Below, piece after piece: positions 45,470-55,537 of a stretch of DNA of 64,000 bases. The DNA is from Streptomyces griseochromogenes. GTDB lineage: Bacteria; Actinomycetota; Actinomycetes; Streptomycetales; Streptomycetaceae. The stretch's first letter is position 1. Each line of letters begins with the position of its first letter. The position numbers and the translations under genes were made by a program. The notes beneath the pieces were generated by a model, which ran no database searches, was not told the origin of the DNA, and saw only the letters and a list, made by a program, of their open reading frames with translations. The stretch is taken from contig NZ_CP016279.1 in the NCBI RefSeq assembly GCF_001542625.1, positions 6,510,001 to 6,574,000 of the forward strand, read 5' to 3'.

Positions 45470-46869
45470 GCCGTACGTCCCGGTGCCGGGGCCTGGGCGG
45501 CGAGGTGCGCCTGCCACAGGACGACCACGCCGAGCACCCCGCCGCACACCGCGAGGATCAGCTGGCCGACGTCCGCCGAGCCCCCGCTGGGCAGTACGGC
45601 GAGGGCGAGGACGCCGGCCAGGGCGGCCACCCGGTGCCGTACGGAAGTGCTGGGCGCCGCGGCCGCGATGAGGAACAGGCCCCACAGGATGTACCAGGGG
45701 CGGATCGCCGGGCCGAAGACGGCCACGACCAGCAGGCTCAGGCCGAGGGCGTACACCGGCCGCGGTCGCAGCCGGAGCCATATCAGCAGCACGGCCGCGG
45801 CGGTGGCCGTGAGTCCGAGCACATGCCAGGCCGGTACCGCCAGCGGGGCCAGATCGCTGCCGAGGTGGTCCAGCAGGGCGCCGGTGGCGCGGCCCAGCAG
45901 GCTGGTCAGGGCCCAGTTGTGCGGGGAGACGGGCGTGTCCAGGGCGCGGATCCAGCCGTACCCCGTACCGGCCAGGGCGGTCGCGGCGACCGTGGTCACG
46001 GCGGAGGCGGCCGCCGTCGTCACGGTGGCCCGCAGCGGGCGGCGGCCGGAGCGTACCTGCAGGACCACGACCGCGAGCAGGCCGAGCGCGGCGGGCGCCT
46101 TGACGAGGGCGGCCAGCGTGACGAGCACCGCCCCGAGCAGGGGCCACCGGCCGAGTGCGGCGACCAGCCCGAGCCCCAGCAGGCCGAGCATGATCGCGTC
46201 GTTGTGGGCGCCCGCGACCAGGTGCAGCAGGACGAGCGGGTTGAGCGCGCCGAGCCACAGCGCGGCGGCCGGGTCGGCGCCGCTGTGCCGGGCCAGGCGG
46301 GGCAGCGCCGCCGCCATCAGGGCCACACCGAACAGGGCGACCAGACGCATGCCGAGCAGCCCGGCGGGCAGCTGACCGCGGGTCAGTCCCGACAGCACGG
46401 AGGCCAGGGCCAGAAAGGCGGGCCCGTACGGGGCCGCCGTGTGCTGCCACACCGGGGCCACCTCGTCCGCCAGCGGGCCGCCGAGCTGGGCGGGGCCGTG
46501 GGTGTACACGTCCATGTGGGCGTCGACCATGGCGCCCTGGGCGAGGTAGCTGTAGACGTCCCGGCTGAACAGCGGGGGCGCGAGCAGCAGCGGCGTCGCC
46601 CAGACGGCCAGGACCAGCAGCAGGGAGCGCGGGGTCGGCGGATGCGCACCGCGCACCAGGCGCCCGAGGAGCACCCAGGCCGCTATCAGCAGCACCACAC
46701 CGAAGTAGACCCCGACCAGCCCCAGCGCGGCCTGCACGGACGCGGGGGCGAAGAGATCCTGCACCGGCAGGGCACCAGCCGTCTCACCGCCCAGCGCGAG
46801 AAAGGCGGTACCGGCCAGGCCCAGAACCTGGCAGCGGCGGAGATCGACGGGAAAAGCCATGGCCAACAC
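45466..46869 (-). CDS. MptB-like polyprenol-phosphate-mannose alpha-1,6-mannosyltransferase
   Basis: A 467-residue integral membrane glycosyltransferase with about 12 spans. The first extracytoplasmic loop holds PPLFSRDVYSYLAQGAMVDAHMDVYTHGPA, the Asp-containing motif of the MptA/MptB group. Other blocks are LNPLVLLHLVAGAHNDAIMLGLLG and AVFGPAIRPWYILWGLFLIAA. In mycobacteria MptB builds the alpha-1,6-mannan core of lipomannan; the product here is unknown. GTG 46869 and ATG 46860 are both possible starts and neither has a good ribosome site. It precedes the GT87 gene in one operon. Confidence 0.8.
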   Translation of the reverse strand: MLAMAFPVDLRRCQVLGLAGTAFLALGGETAGALPVQDLFAPASVQAALGLVGVYFGVVLLIAAWVLLGRLVRGAHPPTPRSLLLVLAVWATPLLLAPPLFSRDVYSYLAQGAMVDAHMDVYTHGPAQLGGPLADEVAPVWQHTAAPYGPAFLALASVLSGLTRGQLPAGLLGMRLVALFGVALMAAALPRLARHSGADPAAALWLGALNPLVLLHLVAGAHNDAIMLGLLGLGLVAALGRWPLLGAVLVTLAALVKAPAALGLLAVVVLQVRSGRRPLRATVTTAAASAVTTVAATALAGTGYGWIRALDTPVSPHNWALTSLLGRATGALLDHLGSDLAPLAVPAWHVLGLTATAAAVLLIWLRLRPRPVYALGLSLLVVAVFGPAIRPWYILWGLFLIAAAAPSTSVRHRVAALAGVLALAVLPSGGSADVGQLILAVCGGVLGVVVLWQAHLAAQAPAPGRTA

Positions 46870-46981
46870 TGGGTCAGCGTGTCAACGTCGGGTGGCCGGA
46901 AAGCGACGCGAAGTCCTCCGGGGGGCGGCCGGTGTGTGGCCGGCGCGTGGTCGGTGACGGTCGTTCTGCACACCGCGGGTG

Positions 46982-47014
46982 CGTTGTGGCCGGTCGCGCC
47001 CGCGCGGCGGAGCC
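46982..47014. repeat. Copy of a 33-bp dispersed repeat
   Basis: This 33-bp block matches the block at 63744-63776 at 31 of 33 positions, in the same orientation. It lies between the glutaminase stop and the MptB-like start. A copy so far away suggests a recurring intergenic element. Confidence 0.7.
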
Positions 47015-47076
47015 CCATGCCGACCTGGCCGCGCACCCCTTGAGCGCGTTGCCCGGCCGTGCTCGCGAAGTCACCC

Positions 47077-48006
47077 TCAGAACACGGACAGGCCCGTCAG
47101 TGTCGTGAACCGGTCCAGGGCCGCCACCCCCGCCACCGAGTTGCCGCGCTCGTCCAGCCCGGGGCTCCACACACACAGCGTGCAGCGGCCCGGGACGACC
47201 GCGATGATGCCGCCGCCGACGCCGCTCTTGCCGGGCAGGCCGACGCGGTAGGCGAAGTCACCGGCCGCGTCGTAGGTGCCGCAGGTCAGCATCACGGCGT
47301 TGATCTGCTTGGCCTGGCTGCGGGTGAGCAGCCGGGTGCCGTCGGCGCGGATGCCGTGCCGGGCCAGGAAGGAGGCGGCGAGCGCCAGGTCGGCACAGGA
47401 GGCCTCGATGGAGCACTGCCGGAAGTACTGGTCGAGCAGGACCGGTACGGGGTTGTCGATGTTGCCGTAGGAGGCCATGAAATGGGCGAGGGCGGCGTTG
47501 CGGTCGCCGTGCGCGGTCTCGGAGGCGGCGACCTCCTCGTCGAAGTCCAGGGACGAGTTGCCGCTCTCGGTGCGCAGGAAGGCCAGCAACTCCCCGGCCG
47601 CGTCCCCGGTACGGGTCTGGAACCGGTCGGTGACCACGAGCGCGCCCGCGTTGATGAAAGGATTCCTCGGAATGCCGTTCTCGTACTCCAGCTGCACCAG
47701 GGAGTTGAACGGGTTGCCGGAGGGCTCACGCCCCACGTACTCCCAGAGTTCGTCGCCCTCGCGGGCCAGGTCCAGGGCGAGCGTGAAGACCTTGGTGATG
47801 GACTGCGCGGAGAAGGGCTGCCGCCAGTCCCCCACTCCGTACACCGTGCCGTCGAGCTCGGCCACGGCCATGCCGAAGCTGCGGGGATCACGGGCCGCGA
47901 GCGCCGGGATGTAGTCGGCGCTGCGGCCGCGTCCGGGAGTGCGATCGATCTCCGCCATGATGCGGTCGAGGATCGGCTGGAACTGCGAGGACATGACCGT
48001 CATCAT
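47077..48006 (-). CDS. glsA: Glutaminase
   Basis: A 309-residue glutaminase A of the serine beta-lactamase-like fold. It begins MMTVMSSQFQPILDRIMAE. Typical blocks are YIPALAARDPRSFGMAVAELDG, the SITK active motif in FSAQSITKVFTLAL, ENGIPRNPFINAGALVVTD and DLALAASFLARHG; GLPGKSGVGGGIIAVVPG is the final loop. It hydrolyses glutamine to glutamate and ammonia. ATG 48006 has AGGAG 6 nt upstream. It is not close enough to the asparagine operon to be part of it. Confidence 0.9.
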   Translation of the reverse strand: MMTVMSSQFQPILDRIMAEIDRTPGRGRSADYIPALAARDPRSFGMAVAELDGTVYGVGDWRQPFSAQSITKVFTLALDLAREGDELWEYVGREPSGNPFNSLVQLEYENGIPRNPFINAGALVVTDRFQTRTGDAAGELLAFLRTESGNSSLDFDEEVAASETAHGDRNAALAHFMASYGNIDNPVPVLLDQYFRQCSIEASCADLALAASFLARHGIRADGTRLLTRSQAKQINAVMLTCGTYDAAGDFAYRVGLPGKSGVGGGIIAVVPGRCTLCVWSPGLDERGNSVAGVAALDRFTTLTGLSVF

Positions 48007-48200
48007 GCCGCACTCCTGTCCCCGGGGCGCCCGGGGGTCGCCGCCCGGCCTCCGTTCGCGGCAGCGGCAGGACGCCAATCAGGCATGACTTGTGCCGAAC
48101 TGCGCGTGCTGGCCCACCGATCGCGGGTCCGCACGTCAGGGTGACTTCCGCGGTCTCCACGGATCCGAGGCCGTGCGGTCATCGAAAGACAGGAGTGAAC

Positions 48201-49871
48201 TTGCGCCGGCGGAACGACTACCGGGTGGTCCTGTGCGCATCGGCGTTGCTGCTGGCCGGATGCAGCATGCCCGCCCCGCATGTCCCCGTGCTGGAGAACC
48301 CGCGGGGAGGACGAACGTTCTATCTCAGTCCGGACGGTTCCGACAAGGACGACGGCCGGACCCCGCAGACCGCCTGGCGTACGCTGCGGCGCGCCGACGC
48401 CGTGCGGCTGAAGCCGGGCGACCGTCTGCTGCTGAAGGGCGGGGCGCGGTTCCCCGGCACCCTGAGCATCGGCCCGGGCGACGCCGGGAACGCCCGCAAG
48501 CCCGTCGTGATCGATTCCTACGGAGACGGCCGCGCGGTGATCACGGCCGTCGGCACCCGCGGAATCGAGGTGTACAACACGAGCGGGATCGTCATCCGCA
48601 ATCTGGTCCTCGCGGGCGACGCCACGTCCTACCGGTCGCAGGACGGCATCGGCTTCGTCAGCGATCTGCCGGGACAGCGGAAGCTGCCGTACGTCCGGGT
48701 CACGGGCGTCGACGTGTCGGGGTTCCGCAACGGCATCCGGCTGCACGGCGGCCGCGCGGGGTCCGGCTTCCGGGACGTGGTGATCGACGACTGCGCGGTG
48801 CACGGCAACAAGGACGCGGGGCTCGTGTCGGACGGCCCCGCCTTCGACACGCAGGCACCCGTGTACGCGCACGAGCAGATGACGGTCTCGAAGGTGATGG
48901 CGTTCAAGAACGACGGGGACCCGAAGGCCGGCGACCACAACACCGGCAGCGGCATCGTCCTCGGCAGCGTCCGCCACGCGGTGGTGGAGGGATCGGACGC
49001 CCACGACAACGGGGCGCTGTCCGACCCGAACGCCATGGAGGGCCCGGAGGGCATCTGGACGTACGACTCGACACGGGTCGTCTTCCAGCGCAACGTCGCC
49101 TACAGCAACCACACGGGTTCCCAGGCGGACGGCGGCGGGTTCGGTCTGGACAACAACGTGTCCTACTCGCTGATGCAGTACAACCTGTCCTACGGCAACG
49201 ACGGCGCGGGCTTCCTGGCGTACTCCGCCGTCCCGAACAAGGCCCACAAGGACAACGCGATCCGCTACAACATCAGCGAGGACAACGCCCGCAAGCTCCA
49301 GGACTACGGCGGCATCGTGGCGCTCGGAACCCGGGTCAGCAACCTCGCGATCTACCAGAACACGGTGCTGGCCAGGGCGAACGGCACCGCCCGGGCGCCC
49401 GCGCTGCGGCTGCAGCCCAACCTCGGCGCGGTCTCGGTGCGCAACAACGTGTTCGTCACCGACGGCTCCCCCGTGGTGTCGGTACAGGGCACCTTCGACA
49501 CCACGGAGGTGGAGATGCAGGGCAACGACTACCACAGCCCGAAGGGCCTGAGCCTGCAGTGGGGCCAGAGCCTGTACTCCGATCTGGCCGCCTGGCGGGG
49601 CGAGACGGGCCAGGAGATGCAGGGATCGCGGGCCACCGGGACCGGCGCCGACCCGTGTCTGGCCGAGGTCCCGCTGCCCGCGAACGGTCCCGACCTGCGC
49701 GGCAGCGGCCCGATGCGGGGCGCACTGGCCTCCCAGTGCGCCCAGGCGCTGGCCGGGGCCGCGGTGGACCTGCGGACCGTGTCCGTCGACCCCGGTCCGG
49801 TGGACTACGTGGGAGCGCCGCTGAGCGGATCCCCCGGCTTGGGTGCCGTGCAGGTCGCGACGAGGACCTGA
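48201..49871 (+). CDS. Right-handed beta-helix lipoprotein
   Basis: A 556-residue lipoprotein. The start MRRRNDYRVVLCASALLLAGC holds a lipobox (LAGC) with the lipidated Cys at about residue 21. It begins FYLSPDGSDKDDGRTPQTAWRTLRRAD, the usual entry of parallel beta-helix proteins (pectate-lyase-like fold), and repeats Asn/Gly-rich rungs (YNTSGIVIRNLVLAGD, DVSGFRNGIRLHGG, VSYSLMQYNLSYGND). TTG 48201 is chosen since AGGAG lies 5 nt before it and the lipoprotein signal begins there. It is convergent with ugd, overlapping by 67 nt. It may bind, cut or modify the polysaccharide of the adjacent operon; a catalytic set is not clear. Confidence 0.78.
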   Translation: MRRRNDYRVVLCASALLLAGCSMPAPHVPVLENPRGGRTFYLSPDGSDKDDGRTPQTAWRTLRRADAVRLKPGDRLLLKGGARFPGTLSIGPGDAGNARKPVVIDSYGDGRAVITAVGTRGIEVYNTSGIVIRNLVLAGDATSYRSQDGIGFVSDLPGQRKLPYVRVTGVDVSGFRNGIRLHGGRAGSGFRDVVIDDCAVHGNKDAGLVSDGPAFDTQAPVYAHEQMTVSKVMAFKNDGDPKAGDHNTGSGIVLGSVRHAVVEGSDAHDNGALSDPNAMEGPEGIWTYDSTRVVFQRNVAYSNHTGSQADGGGFGLDNNVSYSLMQYNLSYGNDGAGFLAYSAVPNKAHKDNAIRYNISEDNARKLQDYGGIVALGTRVSNLAIYQNTVLARANGTARAPALRLQPNLGAVSVRNNVFVTDGSPVVSVQGTFDTTEVEMQGNDYHSPKGLSLQWGQSLYSDLAAWRGETGQEMQGSRATGTGADPCLAEVPLPANGPDLRGSGPMRGALASQCAQALAGAAVDLRTVSVDPGPVDYVGAPLSGSPGLGAVQVATRT

Positions 49872-51232
49872 GGGATCGTCGCCCGGAAGGCGTCGCCGTG
49901 GCCCGGCTGCGGCACGTGCGCGGGACGTCCGAGAGCGCGCACGTGCCAGCCGGCCGCATGCCAGGCCGCCCGGTCCAGCGCGTTGCGCGCGTCGAGCACG
50001 CGGGGCGCCCGGACCACCGCCGCCAGCTCCGCCGGGTCCAGTGCGCGGTACTGACGCCACTCGGTCAGGTGCAGGACCAGGTCCGCGTCCCGGCAGGCGG
50101 CCATGACGTCGGTGCAGTACTCCGGACCGGGCAGCGCCGTCCGTGCGTTGTCGAGGCCCTGCGGGTCGTGCACACGGACGTGCGCGCCCTCGGCGACGAC
50201 GTCCGCGGTGACGGCCAGCGCCGGTGAGTCGCGCACGTCGTCGCTGTCCGGCTTGAAGGTGGCGCCCAGCACGGCGACGCGCCGCCCGGCGAACCAGCCG
50301 CCCACCAGATGACGGGCGAGGTCGACCGTCCTTCGGCGCTGGCGGTCGTTGATCCCGTCGATCTGGTGCAGGAACGACACCGCCTCCCCGACCTGGAGTT
50401 CCTCGGCCCGGGCGAGGAAGGCACGGATGTCCTTGGGCAGGCACCCACCGCCGAAGCCGAGGCCGGCCGACAGGAACCGGCGTCCGATGCGCTCGTCGTG
50501 GCCGAGGGCGTCGGCGAGGGTCACCACATCGGCGCCCGAGGCGTCGCACACCTCGGCCATGGCGTTGATGAACGAGATCTTCGTCGCCAGGAAGGAGTTG
50601 GCGGCGACCTTCACCAGTTCCGCGGTGGCGGGATCGGTGCCGACATAGGCGACACCGGCCCGCAGCATCGGCTCGTACACGGTGCGCAGCAGCTGATCGG
50701 CGTGGGGCGCGGCGGACCCCACCACCAGCCGGTCGGGGCGCAATGTGTCCTGGACGGCGAATCCCTCGCGCAGGAACTCCGGGTTCCAGGCGACCTGGGC
50801 CTCCACGCCGGGCCGGACCCGCGCGGCCACCCTGCGGCTGAGCAAGCGGGTGGTGCCGACCGGTACGGTCGACTTTCCGACGATCAGGCTGTCACGGGTG
50901 AGCAGCGGTGCCAGACCGTCGAAGACCGCCTCGACATGGCTCAGGTCGGCGGCCAGGGAGTCGGGGCGCTGTGGTGTGCCGACGCACACGAAGTGCAGGT
51001 CGGCGAAGTCGGCCGCCTCCTTGAGTGAGGTGCTGAAGCGCAGCCGGCCGGCCTCGGTGTTCCGGGCGAGGATCTCCGGAAGGCCCGGTTCGAAGAACGG
51101 TGCCCTGCCCGCCGCCAGGGCTTCGATCTTGCCGGCGTCGGTGTCGACGCCGAGGACCTCGTGTCCGATCTCCGCCATGCACGCGGCGTGCACGGCTCCG
51201 AGGTATCCCGTACCGATGACGGTCAGCCGCAT
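49805..51232 (-). CDS. ugd: UDP-glucose 6-dehydrogenase
   Basis: A 475-residue enzyme that oxidises UDP-glucose to UDP-glucuronate with two NAD+. The NAD motif is VIGTGYLGAVHAACMA at the N-terminus; KSTVPVGTT follows. The catalytic Cys is in LGFGGGCLPKDIRAF at about 260. The C-terminal domain carries VLGATFKPDSDDVRDSPAL. The tail beyond residue 430 is long and Pro/Gly-rich and runs 67 nt into the convergent beta-helix gene. It overlaps galE by 10 nt. It supplies UDP-GlcA for the Uxs-like enzyme. Confidence 0.92.
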   Translation of the reverse strand: MRLTVIGTGYLGAVHAACMAEIGHEVLGVDTDAGKIEALAAGRAPFFEPGLPEILARNTEAGRLRFSTSLKEAADFADLHFVCVGTPQRPDSLAADLSHVEAVFDGLAPLLTRDSLIVGKSTVPVGTTRLLSRRVAARVRPGVEAQVAWNPEFLREGFAVQDTLRPDRLVVGSAAPHADQLLRTVYEPMLRAGVAYVGTDPATAELVKVAANSFLATKISFINAMAEVCDASGADVVTLADALGHDERIGRRFLSAGLGFGGGCLPKDIRAFLARAEELQVGEAVSFLHQIDGINDRQRRRTVDLARHLVGGWFAGRRVAVLGATFKPDSDDVRDSPALAVTADVVAEGAHVRVHDPQGLDNARTALPGPEYCTDVMAACRDADLVLHLTEWRQYRALDPAELAAVVRAPRVLDARNALDRAAWHAAGWHVRALGRPAHVPQPGHGDAFRATIPQVLVATCTAPKPGDPLSGAPT

Positions 51233-52293
51233 GGGGATTCTCCTGTCGTGGGGCCGCCGACGTGGCGAGGCCGGCGGGAGTAGCCGTCGGGGTTGAGCTC
51301 CTGGAACCGCCAGGCGTCACGGCACATGGCGGTGAGGTCACGGGTGGTGGTCCAGTCCCAGGCCTCGGCCACCGCGCTCGCGTCGGCGACGAGCGCGGCG
51401 ACGTCGCCCGGTCGCCGGTCGACGACCCGGTGGGGCACCGGGCGCCCGCTCACCTCGGCGAAGGCACCGACCAGTTCGAGCACGGAGGTGCCGGTGCCCG
51501 TGCCGAGGTTGAACACCCGCATGCCGGCACGGTCGTCCAGGTGCTCGAGGGCCACCCGGTGTCCCTCGGCGACGTCCACGACGTGGATGTAGTCCCGCAC
51601 CCCGGTGCCGTCGGGTGTGGGGTAGTCGTCGCCGAAGACGCTCAGCCGCTCACGGCGGCCCACGGCGACCTGAGCGACGTAGGGCATGAGGTTGCCGGGG
51701 ACGCCGCGCGGGTCCTCGCCGAGCAGACCGCTCGGGTGGGCTCCGACCGGGTTGAAGTAGCGCAGCGCGAGCACCTTCATCCGCGGGAGGCGTGCGCACA
51801 CGTCCTCGAGGATCCGCTCGCACATCAGCTTGGTGCGGGCGTACGGGTTCGTGGGCGCCACCGGGCTCCGCTCGGTCAGCGGCACCGTCCTGGCGTCGCC
51901 GTAGACGGAGCAGGACGAGGAGAACACCAGGCGGTCGACCTGGTACTCGTGCATGACCGACAGCAGGGCGCAGGTGCCGCCGACGTTCGTGTCGTAGTAC
52001 TCGACCGGCCGGGCCACCGACTCCCCGACCGCCTTGTGCGCCGCGAAGTGGATGACGGCGTCCACCGGATGCGAGGCGAACACCTCGGACATGGCCCTGC
52101 GATCGCGCACGTCGACCCGGTGGGCGGCGGCGAGCGGCCGTCCCGCGATCTTGGCGATACGGTCGAGGGCCTCGGGGGAGCTGTTGACGTGGTTGTCCAC
52201 GACGACGACTTCGTAGCCGTGGTCGAGCAGTTCGACACAGGTGTGGCTGCCGATGAAGCCGGCTCCGCCGGTCACCAGAACCGTTTCGGGCAT
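51223..52293 (-). CDS. galE: UDP-glucose 4-epimerase
   Basis: A 356-residue extended short-chain dehydrogenase. The NAD motif is VLVTGGAGFIGSHTCVEL; HFAAHKAVGESV, SSSCSVYGD and the catalytic YARTK with NPYARTKLMCE are diagnostic. RYFNPVGAHPSGLLGEDP and RDYIHVVDVAEGH complete the sugar-binding side. It interconverts UDP-glucose and UDP-galactose. It sits between the GT2 synthase (32-nt gap) and ugd (10-nt overlap), so it probably feeds the same polysaccharide. Confidence 0.92.
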   Translation of the reverse strand: MPETVLVTGGAGFIGSHTCVELLDHGYEVVVVDNHVNSSPEALDRIAKIAGRPLAAAHRVDVRDRRAMSEVFASHPVDAVIHFAAHKAVGESVARPVEYYDTNVGGTCALLSVMHEYQVDRLVFSSSCSVYGDARTVPLTERSPVAPTNPYARTKLMCERILEDVCARLPRMKVLALRYFNPVGAHPSGLLGEDPRGVPGNLMPYVAQVAVGRRERLSVFGDDYPTPDGTGVRDYIHVVDVAEGHRVALEHLDDRAGMRVFNLGTGTGTSVLELVGAFAEVSGRPVPHRVVDRRPGDVAALVADASAVAEAWDWTTTRDLTAMCRDAWRFQELNPDGYSRRPRHVGGPTTGESPCG

Positions 52294-52325
52294 GGGGACA
52301 CTCGATTCGTCAGATGGGACGGGCG

Positions 52326-54191
52326 TCAGCCCGCGATGAATCCGCGTACGTAGGTGGGGAACAGCAGCAGCGCCCAGGCCAGCGGAAGGAGTGCCGCCAG
52401 CCCGGTGCCCAGCGGCAGCGCGGCGGTGCGCAGGGCCCGGCGGACTCCGACGCCGGCCGACCGGGCGCTCTCGCGAATGTGCAGGACGCCCACCGCGAGC
52501 GTCACCATCGCGTAGGACAGGGACCCCAGGATGCAGAGGAACACATAGCCGACCGCGGGCCCGTTCAGCTCCCCGATGACGGCCGCGCCGGAGAGCACGA
52601 CCGTGATCAGGAGGTAGGGAAGCACCAGGCGCAGTGGCAGCGTCTCCAGGCCGTCACGGGCCTTGGGTGTCACCTTGAAGACGACCTTCTTCGGCCGCAG
52701 GCGCCGCACCACCGCGGCCGTGACTCCCCCAGCCACGTACGGCCAACGGGCCAGCCCGAACAGCCACCCCTCCCAGCTCAGCAGCGGCGCGTCGGCGGGC
52801 CGCAGCAGTCCGCGCCGCCGCAGCAGCGTCGTGAGCAGGACCAGGAAGAACGACATGGACCAGAAGTGCAGAAGGAACGCCGCGTAGTTGACGTTGATCC
52901 ACGGGATGCCGGTGATCGCGGCGACCGGGGGCAGCAGCAGGGCTCCGGTCGTGGTCAGGGCGAGCAGCGGATAGTAGGAGAGGGCGAAGGCGAAGCGCAG
53001 CCGAAGCCGGCCGGGCATCCGCCCCAGATGCTTGGGGAGCATGCCGAGCAGCATCACCATCAGGCTCCGCGACCACTGGAACTCCTGGGTCACCATCGCG
53101 GCGAAGGTGAGCGGGCCGTCGCCGTGCGCCTCGGCGTCGATGGCGAACGCACCCTGCCAGCCGGCCGAGTTCAGCAGGAAGGTGGTCGAGAAGTCCTCGG
53201 CCAGCTCGGGTCCGAGCCCGCCGATGTCCCGCAGGGCACCGGTGCGTACGGCGTAGTGGGAGCCGATGCACAGCGGTGCCAGGCCGTCGCAGTGGCCGAG
53301 CTGCATCGGGCCGTGGAACGTGGCCTCGCGGTGCAGCCGTCCGCGGGCCGACCACGACGTGCCGGCGTTGGCGTCGCACACGCTGGGGGCGGCCACATAG
53401 CCGACCGCCGGATCGGCGAACGGCCGGACCATCTCTCCCAGATATCCGGACCGGGGCACATGGTCGACGTCGAGCTGGGCCACCACGTCGTAGGCGCGGT
53501 AACCCCAGTTGTCGTAGAAGTACGTGAGGTTGCCCTCCTTGCACCGGGTGCGGCGGGGCCAGGCGTCCCGGTGGTAGGCGGCGAGACCGCGGCGGCAGGA
53601 GACGCGCACGCCGTGGGCCGCGCACCAGTCCAGGATCCGCTGGTCCGGGTCCTCGTCGCACAGCCAGACGTCGTAGGGGTGCGGGAAGTCCTGGCGCAGC
53701 ATCGCGCTCAGGGTGGTGCGCGCGACCTCGAAGGGCTCGGAGGGGGCCCGGGTCACCACGAAAGCCGTGCGCAGCCGGGGCACTTCCACGGCGGGGTCGA
53801 AGACGCGCAGGCGCAGCACCACGACGACGAAGTACATCGGCAGCAGGGACAGATACAGCAGCAGCGCGCTGTTCACCGCGAAGCCCGTCCAGCCGACCCG
53901 GTGCTCCGGACGCACCCACCACACCCAGAAGCCCACGAGGGCCGTCAGCCAGCACACCGCGAGCAGCGCCACCGTGATCCGGTCCGCCGTGCGCAGCCGG
54001 GGAATCCAGGACTGGGGCGCCGATACGAGCGATCTGCGCGGATTGCCGAACACGGGTCCGTCGGCCGGCAGGCCGACGACATTGCCCGAGGACAGGATCC
54101 GCATGTGGGTTCTCAGCGCCGCTTCGGTGTCCGGCGGCGGACCCGAGTCGAGGGCGACGGCTGCCGGGGGACGGGGATCCGTCTGGGTCAC
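52326..54191 (-). CDS. Family 2 membrane glycosyltransferase (cellulose-synthase-like)
   Basis: A 621-residue processive-type GT2 enzyme. Two N-terminal spans (about 70-125) precede the catalytic domain. Its D-D-D-QxxRW-type signatures are [12 protein letters not shown] (metal Asp), [12 protein letters not shown] (base Asp) and QEFQWSRSL (acceptor binding). About five C-terminal spans follow (about 360-620). Such enzymes polymerise a UDP-sugar and pass the chain through the membrane. It starts at GTG 54191, overlapping the Uxs-like stop by 4 nt. The sugar cannot be assigned from sequence, but the flanking genes make UDP-GlcA, UDP-Xyl and UDP-Gal. Confidence 0.85.
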   Translation of the reverse strand: MTQTDPRPPAAVALDSGPPPDTEAALRTHMRILSSGNVVGLPADGPVFGNPRRSLVSAPQSWIPRLRTADRITVALLAVCWLTALVGFWVWWVRPEHRVGWTGFAVNSALLLYLSLLPMYFVVVVLRLRVFDPAVEVPRLRTAFVVTRAPSEPFEVARTTLSAMLRQDFPHPYDVWLCDEDPDQRILDWCAAHGVRVSCRRGLAAYHRDAWPRRTRCKEGNLTYFYDNWGYRAYDVVAQLDVDHVPRSGYLGEMVRPFADPAVGYVAAPSVCDANAGTSWSARGRLHREATFHGPMQLGHCDGLAPLCIGSHYAVRTGALRDIGGLGPELAEDFSTTFLLNSAGWQGAFAIDAEAHGDGPLTFAAMVTQEFQWSRSLMVMLLGMLPKHLGRMPGRLRLRFAFALSYYPLLALTTTGALLLPPVAAITGIPWINVNYAAFLLHFWSMSFFLVLLTTLLRRRGLLRPADAPLLSWEGWLFGLARWPYVAGGVTAAVVRRLRPKKVVFKVTPKARDGLETLPLRLVLPYLLITVVLSGAAVIGELNGPAVGYVFLCILGSLSYAMVTLAVGVLHIRESARSAGVGVRRALRTAALPLGTGLAALLPLAWALLLFPTYVRGFIAG

Positions 54192-55216
54192 GACGCCACG
54201 GGGGTCGCACCGGACGGACGGGGCCTAGCGGCGACCACGCCGTCCTGCTGCCCGCCCCGGATCGCCGCGAGCGCGGCGGCGACATCATCGGGCCGGCCGG
54301 CGAACCAGCGCACCGTGCGGCGCAGGCCGTCCTCGACGGTCACTTCGGGGACCCAGCCGAGACGTTCCGAGGCGCGGGCGATCACCGGCCGCCGGCGGGT
54401 GGGGTCGTCGACGGGCAGCGGATGGAACTGCACCTCGGCGCCGGATCCCGTGAGGCCGATGACGAGATCGGCCAGTTCGAGCACGGTCAGTTCGACGGGA
54501 TTTCCGAGATTCACCGGTCCGGGTTCGTCACAGTCCAGCATGGCGATGATTCCGCGCACCAGGTCGTCGACATAGCAGAAACTGCGTGTCTGCTTTCCGT
54601 CGCCGTAGACGGTCAGGGGCTCACCGGCGAGGGCCTGGACCACGAAACTGGAGACGACCCGCCCGTCGTGCGGACGCATCCGCGGACCGTAGGTGTTGAA
54701 GATGCGGACGATTCCGGTGTTCGTTCCGCGATGCGTCCGGTAGGCCTGGGTCAGTGCCTCGGCGAATCTCTTCGCCTCGTCGTAGACGCTGCGCGGCCCG
54801 ATCGGATTCACATGCCCCCAGTAACTCTCGTCCTGGGGATGCACCTCGGGGTCCCCGTACACCTCGCTCGTGGAAGCGAGCACGAAGCGCGCGTCGTGCC
54901 GGGCGGCGAGCCGGAGCGCGTTCTCCGTGCCGCGGCTGCCCACGGCGAGCGTCTCCAGGGGGCGTCTGAGGTAGTCGGGAGGCGAGGCGGGGCTCGCCAA
55001 GTGGGCCACCGCGTCCACGGTGCCGCGCACGTCGGTCGACCGGCTGACGTCCCCGCGGATGAGTTCGAAGCCCGGATTCCCGAGAAATGCGGCGATGTTC
55101 GCCGGGTCGCCGGTGGAGAAGTCGTCGAGACACACGACCTCGTCACCGCGTCGAAGGAGGGCTTCGCAAAGATGCGAGCCGAGAAATCCGCCGCCACCTG
55201 TCACGGCCACACGCAT
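54188..55216 (-). CDS. NAD-dependent UDP-sugar epimerase/decarboxylase (UDP-xylose-synthase-like)
   Basis: A 342-residue extended short-chain dehydrogenase. [20 protein letters not shown] is the NAD site; [25 protein letters not shown] is a block seen in UDP-glucuronate decarboxylases (Uxs). [14 protein letters not shown] and [14 protein letters not shown] hold the catalytic Ser and Tyr-x3-Lys. [21 protein letters not shown] and [16 protein letters not shown] are also Uxs-like. It would turn UDP-GlcA into UDP-xylose or an epimer. ATG 55216 has AGGAG 5 nt upstream. It is the first gene of the four-gene operon. Confidence 0.82.
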   Translation of the reverse strand: MRVAVTGGGGFLGSHLCEALLRRGDEVVCLDDFSTGDPANIAAFLGNPGFELIRGDVSRSTDVRGTVDAVAHLASPASPPDYLRRPLETLAVGSRGTENALRLAARHDARFVLASTSEVYGDPEVHPQDESYWGHVNPIGPRSVYDEAKRFAEALTQAYRTHRGTNTGIVRIFNTYGPRMRPHDGRVVSSFVVQALAGEPLTVYGDGKQTRSFCYVDDLVRGIIAMLDCDEPGPVNLGNPVELTVLELADLVIGLTGSGAEVQFHPLPVDDPTRRRPVIARASERLGWVPEVTVEDGLRRTVRWFAGRPDDVAAALAAIRGGQQDGVVAARPRPSGATPVAS

Positions 55217-55537
55217 GGATTCTCCTGGATTCACCGAAGGATTCCGTCGCTCCGCCCGGCACAGGGTGGGGAGGGCCGTTTGCCAGGACAGGAGACGGCC
55301 TTTACCAAGGCCGCGAATTCACCATATGTGCGTTAGTAGCACTACCCGGAGAACGGCGACTTGTACTGCGCCGATCAGCCGGTAGCGCCCGGCGGGGGAA
55401 TCGTGTTGCGCGGTCCCTCAAGAGCCAGGAGGGGGCGGGTGCGGGGTGTCCGCGGGGTTTCATCCCTGGGTATGACGGCACCCGCGTGTCGGCCCGGCCC
55501 GGAGCACCGGAGCGGGCGGCACGCGGGTGGCGTCGCG
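55217..55537. other. Intergenic region upstream of the UDP-sugar operon
   Basis: 321 bp between the start of the Uxs-like gene and the stop of aspA, both minus strand. It contains a small hairpin (55297-55302 with 55307-55312) and an AT-richer core near 55315-55350, the likely promoter region; no exact -35/-10 is clear. No gene is supported. Confidence 0.5.
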
